DNA from: Ardenticatenaceae bacterium
GTDB lineage: Bacteria > Chloroflexota > Anaerolineae > Promineifilales > Promineifilaceae
Length of the DNA: 64,000 bases
NCBI GenBank assembly: GCA_030065875.1
Contig: JASJCR010000019.1
Coordinates: forward strand, 62,001-126,000
Direction of reading: 5' to 3'
Shown: piece after piece, positions 18,236 through 27,129 of the stretch
Numbering within the stretch: the stretch's first letter is position 1
How the letters are laid out: each line of letters opens with the position of its first letter
The notes under the pieces: model-generated
What the model saw: only the letters and a program-made list of their open reading frames with translations
Database searches by the model: none
Told to the model about the DNA's origin: nothing
Translations under genes and position numbers: made by a program

Positions 18236-19090
18236 ATGTATCCACCAAAATTTGATTACTATCGCGCCGGCTCCGTTGAAGAAGCACTGGCGCTGCGCAA
18301 ACAACACGATGGAAAGTTCTTGGCCGGTGGGCACAGCCTGATTCCGGTCATGAAGCTGCGCCTGTCCGATCCGGGGGTGCTGGTTGACATCGGCCGTATC
18401 GACGGTTTGAAAGGGATCTCAGCCGCTAACGGCTCGGCCAAAATCGGCGCGCTCACGACCCATGCTATGGTCGAAGCGGCCGACAATCTGCCGGATATAT
18501 TGCCCGAGGCGGCCGGCTGGATCGGTGATCCAATGGTGCGCAACCGCGGCACCGTGGGTGGGAATATCGCTCACGCCGATCCGGCTTCCGATCTGCCCAC
18601 CGTTTTTACCGCCCTGCAGGCCAAAATACACGTTGCCGGTGAAGGTGGCAGCCGCGTAGTTGAAGCCAGTAACTTTTTCACCGGCCTCTTTGAAACGGCG
18701 ATGAGCGATGATGAGATGGTCACCGCCGTTGAAGTGCCGTCCAAAGACAATCATACCGGCACCGCTTACGCCAAGCTGTTTAATCCCGCTTCGCGGTATG
18801 CCATTGTTGGCGCTGGCGCCATGCTCACCATGCAGGGGAATCAGTGTACGGCGGCCAGCGTGTCTATCGGCGGGCTGCTGCCCAACGCCATTCGCTGCCC
18901 TTCAGTTGAGGCGGCCCTCTTTGGCCAGACCCTCAATGAGGAGACAATTGCGGCTGCGGCAGCGGCCGTGGCCAACGATATTGTGGCCGATGACGTGATG
19001 GGTGATATCCACGCCAGCGCTGAATATCGTCAGCGGATGGCTCCCGTGTTTGTCAAACGCGCGATCGCGGCTGCGGCCGCCCGGGCGTAG
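18236..19090 (+). CDS. Form II CO-dehydrogenase-like FAD-binding medium subunit
   Basis: 284 residues. FAD-binding PCMH-type fold with AGGHSLIPVMKLRL (about residues 31-44) and RGTVGGNIAHADPASD (about 103-118), the two pyrophosphate-binding loops. The C-terminal CO-dehydrogenase flavoprotein domain follows. It passes electrons from the Fe-S subunit to the acceptor. It starts 18 bases after the large-subunit stop with AGGATGAGG upstream, so the three genes form one operon ended by the hairpin at 19110. Confidence 0.93.
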   Translation: MYPPKFDYYRAGSVEEALALRKQHDGKFLAGGHSLIPVMKLRLSDPGVLVDIGRIDGLKGISAANGSAKIGALTTHAMVEAADNLPDILPEAAGWIGDPMVRNRGTVGGNIAHADPASDLPTVFTALQAKIHVAGEGGSRVVEASNFFTGLFETAMSDDEMVTAVEVPSKDNHTGTAYAKLFNPASRYAIVGAGAMLTMQGNQCTAASVSIGGLLPNAIRCPSVEAALFGQTLNEETIAAAAAAVANDIVADDVMGDIHASAEYRQRMAPVFVKRAIAAAAARA

Positions 19091-19109
19091 TTTGTATTTT
19101 GATTCTCCC

Positions 19110-19168
19110 AATTCCCCGGAAAATACTTAAGGGTTAGCGCTCTTTAAATAATTTTCCGGGGAATTTTT
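19110..19168. terminator. Hairpin terminator of the form II operon
   Basis: AATTCCCCGGAAAAT (19110-19124) and its exact complement ATTTTCCGGGGAATT (19151-19165) give a 15-bp stem, followed by TTTT. The arm sequence recurs at 20476 and 21283. Confidence 0.85.
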
Positions 19169-19300
19169 GCTGCGATAAGTACCAAGGTCCCCTGTCAATT
19201 TCTATCACGATAGGTTTTGCCAGTTGAGTGAGATCATTTGGCATGTTTGCCTCTTTAAACTTCTATCCGACACGGAAACGCGTGGTTTAGGAGATTTGAG

Positions 19301-20473
19301 ATGCAAAATGTTTACATGATCGGAATCGGCCAGCTCCCGGTGAGCAAATACACAGACTGCCTGGAGTACGAGCTGGCCGCTAGAGCGATCGAGCTGGCTT
19401 TGGATGAAGCCCAGCTCGATCGAGAACAAGTCACCATGCTGGTTGCCGGGACGATGCTCTCCGGCATTTTGGGCCATCAGCAGCAGCTGGCCACGCACGT
19501 CGCCGACGTGGTTGGCCTGCGGGGGATCGAAGCCGCCAGTGTGGATGCGGCCTGTGGATCCGGAGCGGCCGCAGCCCGCGTGGGTTACATGGCTGTTGCC
19601 GGAGGCTTTCATGACTGCGTGGCGGTCTGCGGTGTGGAGCGTATGACTCACGTTTCTACCTGCGAGGCCACTTCCGGTCTGGCCACCGCTTCAGATTGGG
19701 AGCATGAGGGGAGCTGTGGCGAGACGTTTATATCGCTCAACGCCCAGCTGATGAGCAGCTATGCAGAGGCGTACGGAGTTGGCCCCCGAGATTTTGCGCA
19801 TTTTAGCATCAATGCCCATGAAAACGGGCTAAAAAACGCCAACGCCTACCTTAAAAAGCCTGTCGACGAAGAAATTTATCTAAACTCGCGGATTTTGGTC
19901 GAGCCGATTCGGTTGATGGATGCGCCGCCCATTTGCGATGGGGCTGCGGCCGTCGTTCTTGCCTCTGAGCCGCTGGCTCGGGCTGCGCTGGCTCGCGGTG
20001 TCCCGGTCGTGCAAATAACCGCCTCGGCCGTGGGCACTGATTCACTTTCTCTGGCCCGGCGGCGCGATGTGCTGCGGCTGGAAGGGGCGTATCTGTCAGC
20101 CCACAAGGCGTATGAGCAGGCGGACATTACCCCAGAAGAGGTTGATCTGTTTGAGCTCCACGATGCTTATACGATTATTACCGCTCTGAGTCTGGAGGCG
20201 GCTGGGTTTGCCGCGCCGGGGCAGGGAGTTCATTTTGGCAAAGATGGGGAGATTACGCTGACCGGCCGTTTGCCGATCGCCTCGATGGGTGGGCTTAAAG
20301 CACGCGGTCATCCGGTAGGAGCCACAGGAGTATATCAGCTGGTGGAGAGCGCTTTGCAGCTGACCGGCCGGGCGGGAGACAACCAGATCGACGAGCCGCA
20401 GGTCGCGCTAGTGCAGAGCATTGGCGGTACCGGGGCCACGGTGGTGACGCATATTCTGTCGAATGCGGTGTAG
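19301..20473 (+). CDS. Thiolase-family protein (acetyl-CoA acetyltransferase-like)
   Basis: 390 residues. The nucleophile cysteine lies in VDAACGSGAAAA (about residue 86) and the catalytic histidine in GGLKARGHPVGATG (about residue 335). The place of the second catalytic cysteine reads QSIGGTG with Ser instead of Cys. That is common in the SCP2/lipid-transfer-like thiolase subgroup, whose members often work with a DUF35 partner. No such partner is adjacent. Start ATG has TAGGAG upstream. Substrate unknown; it may belong with the acyl-CoA genes. Confidence 0.85.
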   Translation: MQNVYMIGIGQLPVSKYTDCLEYELAARAIELALDEAQLDREQVTMLVAGTMLSGILGHQQQLATHVADVVGLRGIEAASVDAACGSGAAAARVGYMAVAGGFHDCVAVCGVERMTHVSTCEATSGLATASDWEHEGSCGETFISLNAQLMSSYAEAYGVGPRDFAHFSINAHENGLKNANAYLKKPVDEEIYLNSRILVEPIRLMDAPPICDGAAAVVLASEPLARAALARGVPVVQITASAVGTDSLSLARRRDVLRLEGAYLSAHKAYEQADITPEEVDLFELHDAYTIITALSLEAAGFAAPGQGVHFGKDGEITLTGRLPIASMGGLKARGHPVGATGVYQLVESALQLTGRAGDNQIDEPQVALVQSIGGTGATVVTHILSNAV

Positions 20474-20475
20474 AC

Positions 20476-20525
20476 AATTTCCCCGGAAAATTTCTTTAAG
20501 AATGCTCGCACTAAGCATTTTCCGG
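20476..20525. terminator. Terminator-like hairpin after the thiolase gene
   Basis: CCGGAAAAT (20483-20491) and ATTTTCCGG (20517-20525) are perfect 9-bp arms. The left arm lies within AATTTCCCCGGAAAATTT, another copy of the motif at 19110. An inner GAATGC/GCATTT pairing is also possible. Confidence 0.6.
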
Positions 20526-20530
20526 CAGTA

Positions 20531-20582
20531 TTGACACCCCCACATTTTGGTAGTATCTTAAATACTATCTTAGAGGTAGTAT
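20531..20582 (+). promoter_or_regulatory. Promoter and operator of the RHH-PIN module
   Basis: TTGACA (20531-20536), a 17-base spacer and TATCTT (20554-20559) form a promoter. Overlapping it are TAGTAT, ATACTA and another GGTAGTAT (20550-20556, 20562-20567, 20575-20582), a palindrome plus a further half-site at about 12-base spacing. This is what an autoregulating ribbon-helix-helix antitoxin would bind. Confidence 0.7.
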
Positions 20583-20597
20583 TTAAGAGAGATTGTC

Positions 20598-20849
20598 ATG
20601 GCGGTTTATACAAAGCGAGTGCAAACAGTTTTAACCAAAGAGCAATATGAGCGGTTAATTGCGCTGGCGGAGGAAGCTCAAAAACCGGTAAGCGTTTTAA
20701 TCCGAGAAGCGGTAGAAGAGCGTTATTTCGTCAAGATTGACCAGCAGAAGCGGCAGCAGGCGTTGGCTAATTTGCTGGCTCTAAATGCACCAGTGGCCGA
20801 CTGGCCGCAAATGGAAGAAGAAATCGAACGGGGCGCTCTCGATGAGTGA
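20598..20849 (+). CDS. Ribbon-helix-helix antitoxin
   Basis: 83 residues. The N-terminal TKRVQTVLTKEQYERLIALAE is a RHH strand-helix start and PVSVLIREAVEERY the second helix. The C-terminal part, acidic and helical, would wrap the toxin. It overlaps the PIN gene by eight bases and has a repeated operator in its promoter. It differs from the AbrB-type antitoxin at 14006, so the window holds two unrelated modules. Confidence 0.85.
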   Translation: MAVYTKRVQTVLTKEQYERLIALAEEAQKPVSVLIREAVEERYFVKIDQQKRQQALANLLALNAPVADWPQMEEEIERGALDE

Positions 20850-21279
20850 GAAGAGGTATTTTTTGGATGTGAACGTGCCGATGTACGCGGCTGGGAAATC
20901 ACATCCGTATAAAGATGCCTGTGCCTGGGTGTTAACCGAAGTGGCTCAAGGCCGGATGGAAGCGGTCATCGATACCGAAATTATTCAGGAAATCCTGTAC
21001 CGGTATAGCGCCATCAATCAATGGCGAGTAGGGGCCCAAATGGCCCAAAATCTAATCGATTTGATCCCGGTGGTGCTGCCGGTCACCATACAAGATATGC
21101 AAGGGGCTATTTCGCTTTTCACGACCTATGCGCCTCAGGGTGTCAAGGCCCGGGATGTCATTCATGCGGCCGTGATGCAAAGTTATGAATTGACACACAT
21201 TATCTCGAGTGATAAACATTTTGACCGGATTGGCGGCATCGTTCGCGTAGATCCTCAGGAACTGTTTGCCGGGCGCTGA
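20842..21279 (+). CDS. PIN-domain toxin (VapC-like)
   Basis: 145 residues from the ATG at 20842, which overlaps the antitoxin stop (ATGAGTGA). PIN residues: Asp in FLDVNVPMYAAG, Glu in DTEIIQEILYRY, Asp in KARDVIHAAVM, and SSDKHFDRI. The last 25 bases overlap the convergent asparaginase gene. A start further upstream in the same frame would run inside the antitoxin and is less likely. Confidence 0.85.
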   Translation: MSEKRYFLDVNVPMYAAGKSHPYKDACAWVLTEVAQGRMEAVIDTEIIQEILYRYSAINQWRVGAQMAQNLIDLIPVVLPVTIQDMQGAISLFTTYAPQGVKARDVIHAAVMQSYELTHIISSDKHFDRIGGIVRVDPQELFAGR

Positions 21280-22307
21280 TGCAAATTCCCCGGAAAATTT
21301 ACAGTCATCTCCCCCCGCAAATCTTGCCCCATCATCTGCTTCACAACCTCTGAGTCAAACCCCTTGCCAAACAGATAAAACAGCTTGGTCAGGGCCGCTT
21401 CCGGGGTGAGATCGTGACCGGAAATTACACCGGCCTGGGCCAGCGCTTTACCGGTGGCATAGCTGCCCAGCTTGACCGTGCCGGACCAGCACTGCGTACA
21501 GTCGACCATCACCACGCCGCGCTGGTTGGCTTCGGCGAGGGCGCCTAGAAATTCCCGATCGTGGGACGGCCCGTTGCCCACCCCAAAGGCCAGAATTACC
21601 ACCCCCTTAAGCGGCGGCCTTAGAAAATTGCGGGCGATGGTACCGGTAATGCCGGGGAAGAGCCACAGCACCCCTACATCGGGATCCATGGGATGCTGCA
21701 CAGTGAGCGATTCATCGTTCTCTGGCAATGGCCGGATCAGCCGCCGGTTGAGCTTGATGTCAATACCGGCCGTGGCCAGCGGCGGAAAATTGGGTGAGGC
21801 AAAGGCTTCAAACCCCTCGCTGTTGGCCTTAACCGCCCGGCAGCCGCGCAGCAGCTCATCGTTAAAAAACAGGGTAACCTCCGGCAGCGTTTCGTTTGCG
21901 GCGATTTGCATCGAGGTAACCAGATTGCGCACCCCGTCTGACCGCGGCTCGACAAGCGGGATTTGGGAGCCGGTTAGAATGACCGGTTTAGCTAAATTTT
22001 CGAGCATAAACGATAGCGCGGAGGCGGTATAAGCCATCGTATCGGTCCCGTGCAATATCACAAAGCCGTCAAATGCCTCATAATGATCGCGGATGTCGTA
22101 AGCGATCCGCCGCCAATCTTCAGGGCACATGTTGGCCGAGTCCAGCAGAGGATCAAATTCCCGGATGAAAAATTTGGGCATGGACGGCTGATGAAAAACC
22201 GGGTTGTGATTCATCAACTCTTGCAGGTGACCGGCCGCAGGAACGTACCCGTGGTTGGACCGTTTCATGCTGATGGTGCCGCCGGTGTTGGCGATGTAAA
22301 TGGACAT
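21255..22307 (-). CDS. L-asparaginase (type I, AnsA-like)
   Basis: Hydrolyses asparagine to aspartate and ammonia; 350 residues. Both catalytic threonine motifs are present: NTGGTISM at residues 7-14 and LHGTDTMAYTASALSFML near 89. No signal peptide, so cytoplasmic. The C terminus runs through a copy of the AATTTTCCGGGG repeat, read as NFPGN, and then into sequence antisense to the PIN toxin gene. The last dozen residues therefore look like a secondary extension. Confidence 0.93.
   Translation of the reverse strand: MSIYIANTGGTISMKRSNHGYVPAAGHLQELMNHNPVFHQPSMPKFFIREFDPLLDSANMCPEDWRRIAYDIRDHYEAFDGFVILHGTDTMAYTASALSFMLENLAKPVILTGSQIPLVEPRSDGVRNLVTSMQIAANETLPEVTLFFNDELLRGCRAVKANSEGFEAFASPNFPPLATAGIDIKLNRRLIRPLPENDESLTVQHPMDPDVGVLWLFPGITGTIARNFLRPPLKGVVILAFGVGNGPSHDREFLGALAEANQRGVVMVDCTQCWSGTVKLGSYATGKALAQAGVISGHDLTPEAALTKLFYLFGKGFDSEVVKQMMGQDLRGEMTVNFPGNLHQRPANSS
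21283..21300. repeat. AAATTCCCCGGAAAATTT motif, translated in the asparaginase gene
   Basis: Near-palindromic copy of the element also present at 19110-19124, 19151-19165 and 20476-20493. Here it lies within the 3' end of the minus-strand asparaginase gene, just past the PIN toxin stop. Confidence 0.8.
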
Positions 22308-22315
22308 GGATTGAT

Positions 22316-22457
22316 TTGATTAGTTCGATTAGTTCGATTGGTTCGATTAGCTCGATTGGAAATGTAGGGGAATTTACCATTGATTTATCAGATAATCGAA
22401 TTAATCGTATAATCGAAACAATCGAACCAATCATATGATTGAACCAATCAATAATTA
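22316..22457. repeat. Inverted pair of GATTAGTTC-type microrepeat arms
   Basis: Left arm: repeated GATTRGTTC words (22316-22358). Right arm: AATCGAA/AATCGTA/AACAATCGAACCAATC words (22393-22457), the reverse complement of the left. Between them lie about 35 bases. The element fills the space between two divergent genes, asparaginase and phosphofructokinase, and must contain or flank their promoters. Confidence 0.85.
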
Positions 22458-22467
22458 GGAGTGAGAG

Positions 22468-23589
22468 ATGGCAAAAGTAATCGGAGTATTGACTGCTGGG
22501 GGAGATACGCCAGGTTTGAATGCCGCCATTCGGGCGATTGGCAAAGCGGCACTGCAGGATGGGATTGACGTGATCGGGTTTCGCCGCGGATTTCGCGGCA
22601 TGATGGAAAACCGAACTGTTCGCCTCGACAGTCAGGCTTTGTCCGGCATTTTGACTTTAGGTGGCACAATTTTAGGTACCAGCCGAGACAAGCCACACAA
22701 AATGCCGATCGGTAACCGAAAGATGGACATGACCGATGTGATTGTTGAAAATTATCACCGGCACGAGCTCGACTGCCTGATTTGTTTGGGAGGCGGCGGC
22801 ACGGCTAAAAATGCGTTTCGCCTGGCAAAAGCCGGTTTAAACGTGATTACATTGCCCAAAACAATCGACAATGATGTTGCCAAAACCGACATTACTTTTG
22901 GTTTTGACACCGCCCTGGGGATTGCCGCCGAGGCGATCGACCGGCTGCACAGCACGGCGCACAGCCATCATCGGATCATCATCGTGGAAATAATGGGGCA
23001 TCGCGCGGGCTGGCTGGCCTTAGGAGCGGGCACGGCCGGGGGGGCAGACGTCGTGCTGCTGCCGGAAATTCCGTACGATATTTCTATTGTGGCTGATGCC
23101 ATTAGCTATCGCAAGCGGCGCGGCAAGCCGTTTAGCATCGTGGCTGTGGCCGAAGGGGCGATGTCTCGGCGTGAAGGTGAAACGCTCAAGGCGCTGCTTG
23201 ATCGCGAAGCAAACGAAGAAGATAAGGAGACGCGCAAACAAATCAAGGCTGAAATTACCGCTTTTAACAAGGCTCATCAGGGTTCAACGGTGCGGCTGGC
23301 TCAGGAACTGGAAAATCAAACCCAGCTGGAAGCGCGTATGACGATCCTGGGCCACGTGCAGCGCGGTGGAACCCCATCAGCTCGCGATCGGCTGCTGGCG
23401 ACCCGCCTGGGCACGGAAGCGATAGACCTGGCCCAAAAAGGGCGGTTTAACGTGATGGTAGCCGTTCGGGGGGAGGGGTGTGAGGCGGTGCCGCTGGAAG
23501 AAGTGGCGGGCAAGGTCAAAATGGTTCCGCTCGATCATCCGCGACTGCGCAGCGCCCGCCGGGTGGGCACGTGTATGGGGGATGAATGA
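22468..23589 (+). CDS. 6-phosphofructokinase, single domain
   Basis: 373 residues, start with TAGGAG upstream. Phosphorylates fructose 6-phosphate. [14 protein letters not shown] (10-23) is the nucleotide loop. LGGGGTAKN and [12 protein letters not shown] are the phosphoryl-donor and catalytic segments. The usual Asp of GGDG is Gly here, while Gly104-type and Lys124-type positions are Gly and Lys, a combination found in the ATP-using part of the group III PFK family. Donor (ATP or PPi) is therefore not certain. An internal charged insert near residue 245 ([14 protein letters not shown]) is notable. Confidence 0.9.
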   Translation: MAKVIGVLTAGGDTPGLNAAIRAIGKAALQDGIDVIGFRRGFRGMMENRTVRLDSQALSGILTLGGTILGTSRDKPHKMPIGNRKMDMTDVIVENYHRHELDCLICLGGGGTAKNAFRLAKAGLNVITLPKTIDNDVAKTDITFGFDTALGIAAEAIDRLHSTAHSHHRIIIVEIMGHRAGWLALGAGTAGGADVVLLPEIPYDISIVADAISYRKRRGKPFSIVAVAEGAMSRREGETLKALLDREANEEDKETRKQIKAEITAFNKAHQGSTVRLAQELENQTQLEARMTILGHVQRGGTPSARDRLLATRLGTEAIDLAQKGRFNVMVAVRGEGCEAVPLEEVAGKVKMVPLDHPRLRSARRVGTCMGDE

Positions 23590-23610
23590 TCAATTATCAA
23601 TAATCAATGG

Positions 23611-24624
23611 TCAATGGTCAATTAATAAATAATCGTCGGGTTCGTTGGCAAAAAGCCGCCGGCAGGCCGGGCAGCAGAAGTAATACGTTTCCCCTTCGTG
23701 TTCGTGGCTGAATTTGGCGGTGGCGATTTCTAGCTCCATGCCGCAAGGGAGACAGATGGTCGTGCCGGTTGACTGAACGGCCGATTCAGCCGCCGTGATT
23801 TCTGGGAGGGCCGGCTCATTTTTTAAGAGGGCCAGATCGAGGAGTTCCGCATTGCGCCGCACCTGGACGATCTCGGCCATGATGCTCAGGGCGATTTCAT
23901 CCCCGCGGCGAGCCTGGATATCGAGTCCGGCCGGAGCTTTAAACGCCAGCAGATCCGCTTCTCCTAACCCTACAAATTTTAAATACTCACGCACCGCCTC
24001 AGCCCGCTTTTTGCTGGCCACCAAGCCCACATATGCCGCTTGCCGCTTGAGCGCTTTTTCGAGGGCCGGTTCGTCGTAGTGGCCATGAGTAGCCACAACG
24101 ACGTAGGTGAGGGGCGTGATTTTATCCTCGAGCTGATCGAGGGAGGTGATAATCTCATCGGCCGCGCTCATTTCCGCCCCGTGGGTATCCGGATCCACGG
24201 CTAAAACGTGATAATTCATCGCTTTGCCTAAATGAACGATGGCCCGGGCGGTGGGCAGGTTGCCAATCACCATTAAGCGCGGCTTCGGCCGCTGGGGTTC
24301 GATATAGATTTCCAGGGTGCCGCCGCTAAAACAGGTCATCGGCATATCGATCAGACCGTCTCGCGGGGTCTGGCTTTCCGGATCGTTTGACAGGCGTATC
24401 AGCCGGCAGGTGTCGTCAGCCAGCGCTCGCAGCGCTTCTTTGATGACCGTCGGTTGGGCACAGCTGCCCCCGATCCAGCCGTGCATTACCCCATTGACGG
24501 TAATAATCGCCTTATCTCCCGGCTTGCCGGACGTCGGTTTTTCCGCCCGCACCACCGTGGCGGTGACAAATGGCTCTCCTTTTTGCATTAGCTCGTTTGC
24601 TTTGAAAAAATAATCATCATACAT
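23611..24624 (-). CDS. XdhC/CoxI-family protein fused to a YHS domain
   Basis: About 337 residues from the ATG at 24624; a GTG at 24645 lies inside a repeat and is less likely. The XdhC N-terminal domain has the GSCAQP motif (cofactor-binding cysteine) and the Rossmann part has MVIGNLPTARAIVHLGKAM. XdhC proteins insert sulfurated molybdenum cofactor into xanthine/CO dehydrogenases. The C-terminal 45 residues (CGMELEIATAKF... YYFCCPACRRLF) form a YHS metal-binding domain, an unusual fusion. Likely serves the CODH genes downstream of it on the map. The tail LLIDH is encoded by a microrepeat. Confidence 0.85.
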   Translation of the reverse strand: MYDDYFFKANELMQKGEPFVTATVVRAEKPTSGKPGDKAIITVNGVMHGWIGGSCAQPTVIKEALRALADDTCRLIRLSNDPESQTPRDGLIDMPMTCFSGGTLEIYIEPQRPKPRLMVIGNLPTARAIVHLGKAMNYHVLAVDPDTHGAEMSAADEIITSLDQLEDKITPLTYVVVATHGHYDEPALEKALKRQAAYVGLVASKKRAEAVREYLKFVGLGEADLLAFKAPAGLDIQARRGDEIALSIMAEIVQVRRNAELLDLALLKNEPALPEITAAESAVQSTGTTICLPCGMELEIATAKFSHEHEGETYYFCCPACRRLFANEPDDYLLIDH

Positions 24625-24641
24625 TTCTCGTCTCTCGTCTC

Positions 24642-26849
24642 TCACTGCTGAACCAGCACATCTCGAAAAGCAATTTCCTCGGCCGCCAGAACGTAAATAA
24701 TCGAAGGTAAATTGTCCGTGCGATTGTGGAGATCGGTAAAATAGCTGACAAACTGGTCGTCCGGCTGGGCCAAACCGAGGAGAATCAGGTCCGCATCCTG
24801 TGATGCTTCCTGAAGCACGTCAAAAAATGAGTGATCCTGAGCAACCACCGCGTCAAATGTGGCCTGGATGCGAATTTGTTCCAAAATTTCTTCAAGATTG
24901 GCCTTGGTTGTTTCGGCCGCTTCCGGAGAAGGCACAACCATGCGCAGCCGCACAATGGCGCCCGGCCAGTCGAGCCCGGTTTGGAGCAGGTGCGCCAGAA
25001 TCAGCATCAGGGCACCGTTGTCCTGCAGCCCACCCCACCAGACGTCGATAGTTTGCCGCCGGCCAAATCCCAGCAAATCGTTGTGGCGCAAGATAATCAC
25101 GTTTCGCCGATGGTTATAAAAATGGGTAACCATCTGGCAGTAGCGGGCTTTGAGTTCGGGTGTTTCGGTATCTCCCAACAAGACCGTGTTGGGCATCAAG
25201 GCCCCCAATCCATAAAAATCAACGAGTTGTTCCGCCCCCTTAAACGGGGTATCGGCCCGGATGACGCGCACCATGGCATCAACGCTGCGGGCTTGTAGAT
25301 ACTCGCGAATTTGCTGGGTAAAAAGCGCCTGTCGCTCGGCCGTCACCTGACCATCAGTCAGAACGGTGGACACGGTGATGAGCGAGCGGTTGTGGGTCAG
25401 CGCCCGTGCCAGATCGATTAAATGCCACCGTTTGGCCGGTGCGCCGGAGAGAACCAGGAGGTGCGGCCGCCAATTTTTGGGGTCTGGGGCCCCGTGTAGT
25501 CGCAGAAGCCCGATACGGGTAATGGCCATCCAGACCCCTTGCCGCACATCACCCCAGGCGGTTTCCAGCGTGCGGCTTTCCAACCACGCATACAGCCCCA
25601 ACACAAACACAAAAGCGATAGCGGTGGCTACGGCATTGATCAAAAACATCACGGCGATACAGCCAATCGCCCCTAAAAATGACCAAATCCAGTGGATTTT
25701 AAAGGTCGGCCGAAAAGATGGGCTGCCGATCAACCTTTCAACCGCGGCCGACACATTCAAAACGCCATAAGTTGTCAGGAAAAACATCGTCAAAACCGGG
25801 GCGATGACGTTTAAATCACCCAGACCAACCGCCAGCAAGGTGACGCCGGCCGTTAGCAGGGTGCCGGAGCGGGGAATATCCTCTTTTCCGCTGCCCTTGC
25901 CCAACCAGCGCAGCCGGCTGGGCAAGACCCCGTCGCGCGCCAGCGCCTGCAGGACGCGTGGGGCACCCAGCATGCTGCCCACCGCGCTTGACAAGGTGGC
26001 TCCCCACACCCCCAGCAGAATGGCATCCCCCCAATACGAGATTTTGCGCATGACCAGCGGATCGGTGATCAGGGATTCGGTGCCGACCCGCAAAACTAAA
26101 ATGATCGGCAGGATCATATAGATCAGATAGCCCAACCCCACCGCGGCAAACGTTCCGGTGGGAATCGATTTGCTGGGATCCTCGAGGTCGCCGGACATAT
26201 TGACCCCGGCCATAATGCCGGTCACGGCCGGGAAAAATACCGCAAATACCACCCAAAACCCGTCTGAACCCTGCTCGACCGTTCGCCACAGAGGGACATC
26301 AGCGGTCTCGATCGGCTGTCCAAAGGCGATGGAAAGCAGAGATAGAGCGATGGCGGCCATAATAAAGTATTGGGCCCGAATGGCGGCCTGGGTTGAAAAA
26401 AGGGTCAAAATCGTCACCAGGATCGTGGTGACAATCCCGACCACGCGCATATTCACCGTCGGAAAAGCCTGGGTGACGCTTTCGGCAAAGCCGATAATGT
26501 AAAGGGCAATCGAAAGCCCCTGGGCCAAATAAAGGGGGACGCCGATCGCTCCACCTAATTCGATGCCCAGCGAGCGGCTGATCATGTAGTACGCCCCGCC
26601 GACCCGCACTACCTGATCGGTGGCAATTTGAGCGACTGAAAGGGCGGTTAAAAATGTAATCGCGGTTGACAGGGTGACGATAAGCAGGGTGGCGACCAAC
26701 CCGACCTGGCCAACGACCCAACCGAAACGCAAATACATGATCACCCCCAGGATCGTTAAAATCGAGGGGGTGAACACACCGGCAAAGGTACCTAGACCAC
26801 CTTTTTTCCCGGCAATTACTTCTTCACGTTTGATCGTCGATGAACTCAT
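24642..26849 (-). CDS. SLC12-like cation-chloride or amino-acid transporter (APC superfamily)
   Basis: 735 residues. An N-terminal membrane region of about twelve helices begins GTFAGVFTPSILTILGVIMYLRFGWVVG-type sequence (residues about 19-45), the hallmark of the Na-K-Cl cotransporter family. A cytoplasmic C-terminal half of about 280 residues has the typical nucleotide-fold-like sequence (LVLSGAPAKRWHLIDLARALT). Substrate cannot be fixed: prokaryotic members move amino acids, K+ or Cl-. It ends 17 bases before the XdhC-YHS gene, so the two are probably co-transcribed. Confidence 0.88.
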   Translation of the reverse strand: MSSSTIKREEVIAGKKGGLGTFAGVFTPSILTILGVIMYLRFGWVVGQVGLVATLLIVTLSTAITFLTALSVAQIATDQVVRVGGAYYMISRSLGIELGGAIGVPLYLAQGLSIALYIIGFAESVTQAFPTVNMRVVGIVTTILVTILTLFSTQAAIRAQYFIMAAIALSLLSIAFGQPIETADVPLWRTVEQGSDGFWVVFAVFFPAVTGIMAGVNMSGDLEDPSKSIPTGTFAAVGLGYLIYMILPIILVLRVGTESLITDPLVMRKISYWGDAILLGVWGATLSSAVGSMLGAPRVLQALARDGVLPSRLRWLGKGSGKEDIPRSGTLLTAGVTLLAVGLGDLNVIAPVLTMFFLTTYGVLNVSAAVERLIGSPSFRPTFKIHWIWSFLGAIGCIAVMFLINAVATAIAFVFVLGLYAWLESRTLETAWGDVRQGVWMAITRIGLLRLHGAPDPKNWRPHLLVLSGAPAKRWHLIDLARALTHNRSLITVSTVLTDGQVTAERQALFTQQIREYLQARSVDAMVRVIRADTPFKGAEQLVDFYGLGALMPNTVLLGDTETPELKARYCQMVTHFYNHRRNVIILRHNDLLGFGRRQTIDVWWGGLQDNGALMLILAHLLQTGLDWPGAIVRLRMVVPSPEAAETTKANLEEILEQIRIQATFDAVVAQDHSFFDVLQEASQDADLILLGLAQPDDQFVSYFTDLHNRTDNLPSIIYVLAAEEIAFRDVLVQQ

Positions 26850-27075
26850 ATTTTACGGCCGCACAGCGTTTAAATGGATCCGGCTGGGTAAGCGCTGGCG
26901 GTATTTGTTGACGCAACCGGGATTCTTGGCGGCCCTATTGTACGCATTATCTGAAGAATGCCATGGGAAGTCCTAAATTGTTCAGGATTGTCGGCCGACA
27001 AGAGGCGGTGCCTTATCTCATTTGAAGCCCCCCATCCCCCCAACTTGGGGTTGAAGGGTGGACAGGTTTGTTTTA

Positions 27076-27106
27076 GATTGGACCAATCTCCAAGATTGGT
27101 CCAATC
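27076..27106. repeat. Perfect inverted repeat GATTGGACCAATCT
   Basis: 14-bp arms around a three-base loop in the 280-base gap between the transporter and the alpha/beta hydrolase. No T tract follows on either strand. The arm GATTGGACCAATC is itself palindromic. The rest of the gap shows nothing coding. Confidence 0.75.
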
Positions 27107-27129
27107 CTGCCCAGGGGAGCGGATAATAC

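Noticed and set aside
24645-24645. GTG start of the XdhC-YHS gene
   Set aside because: The seven codons before the ATG at 24624 are made of the GAGAC repeat and have no ribosome site.
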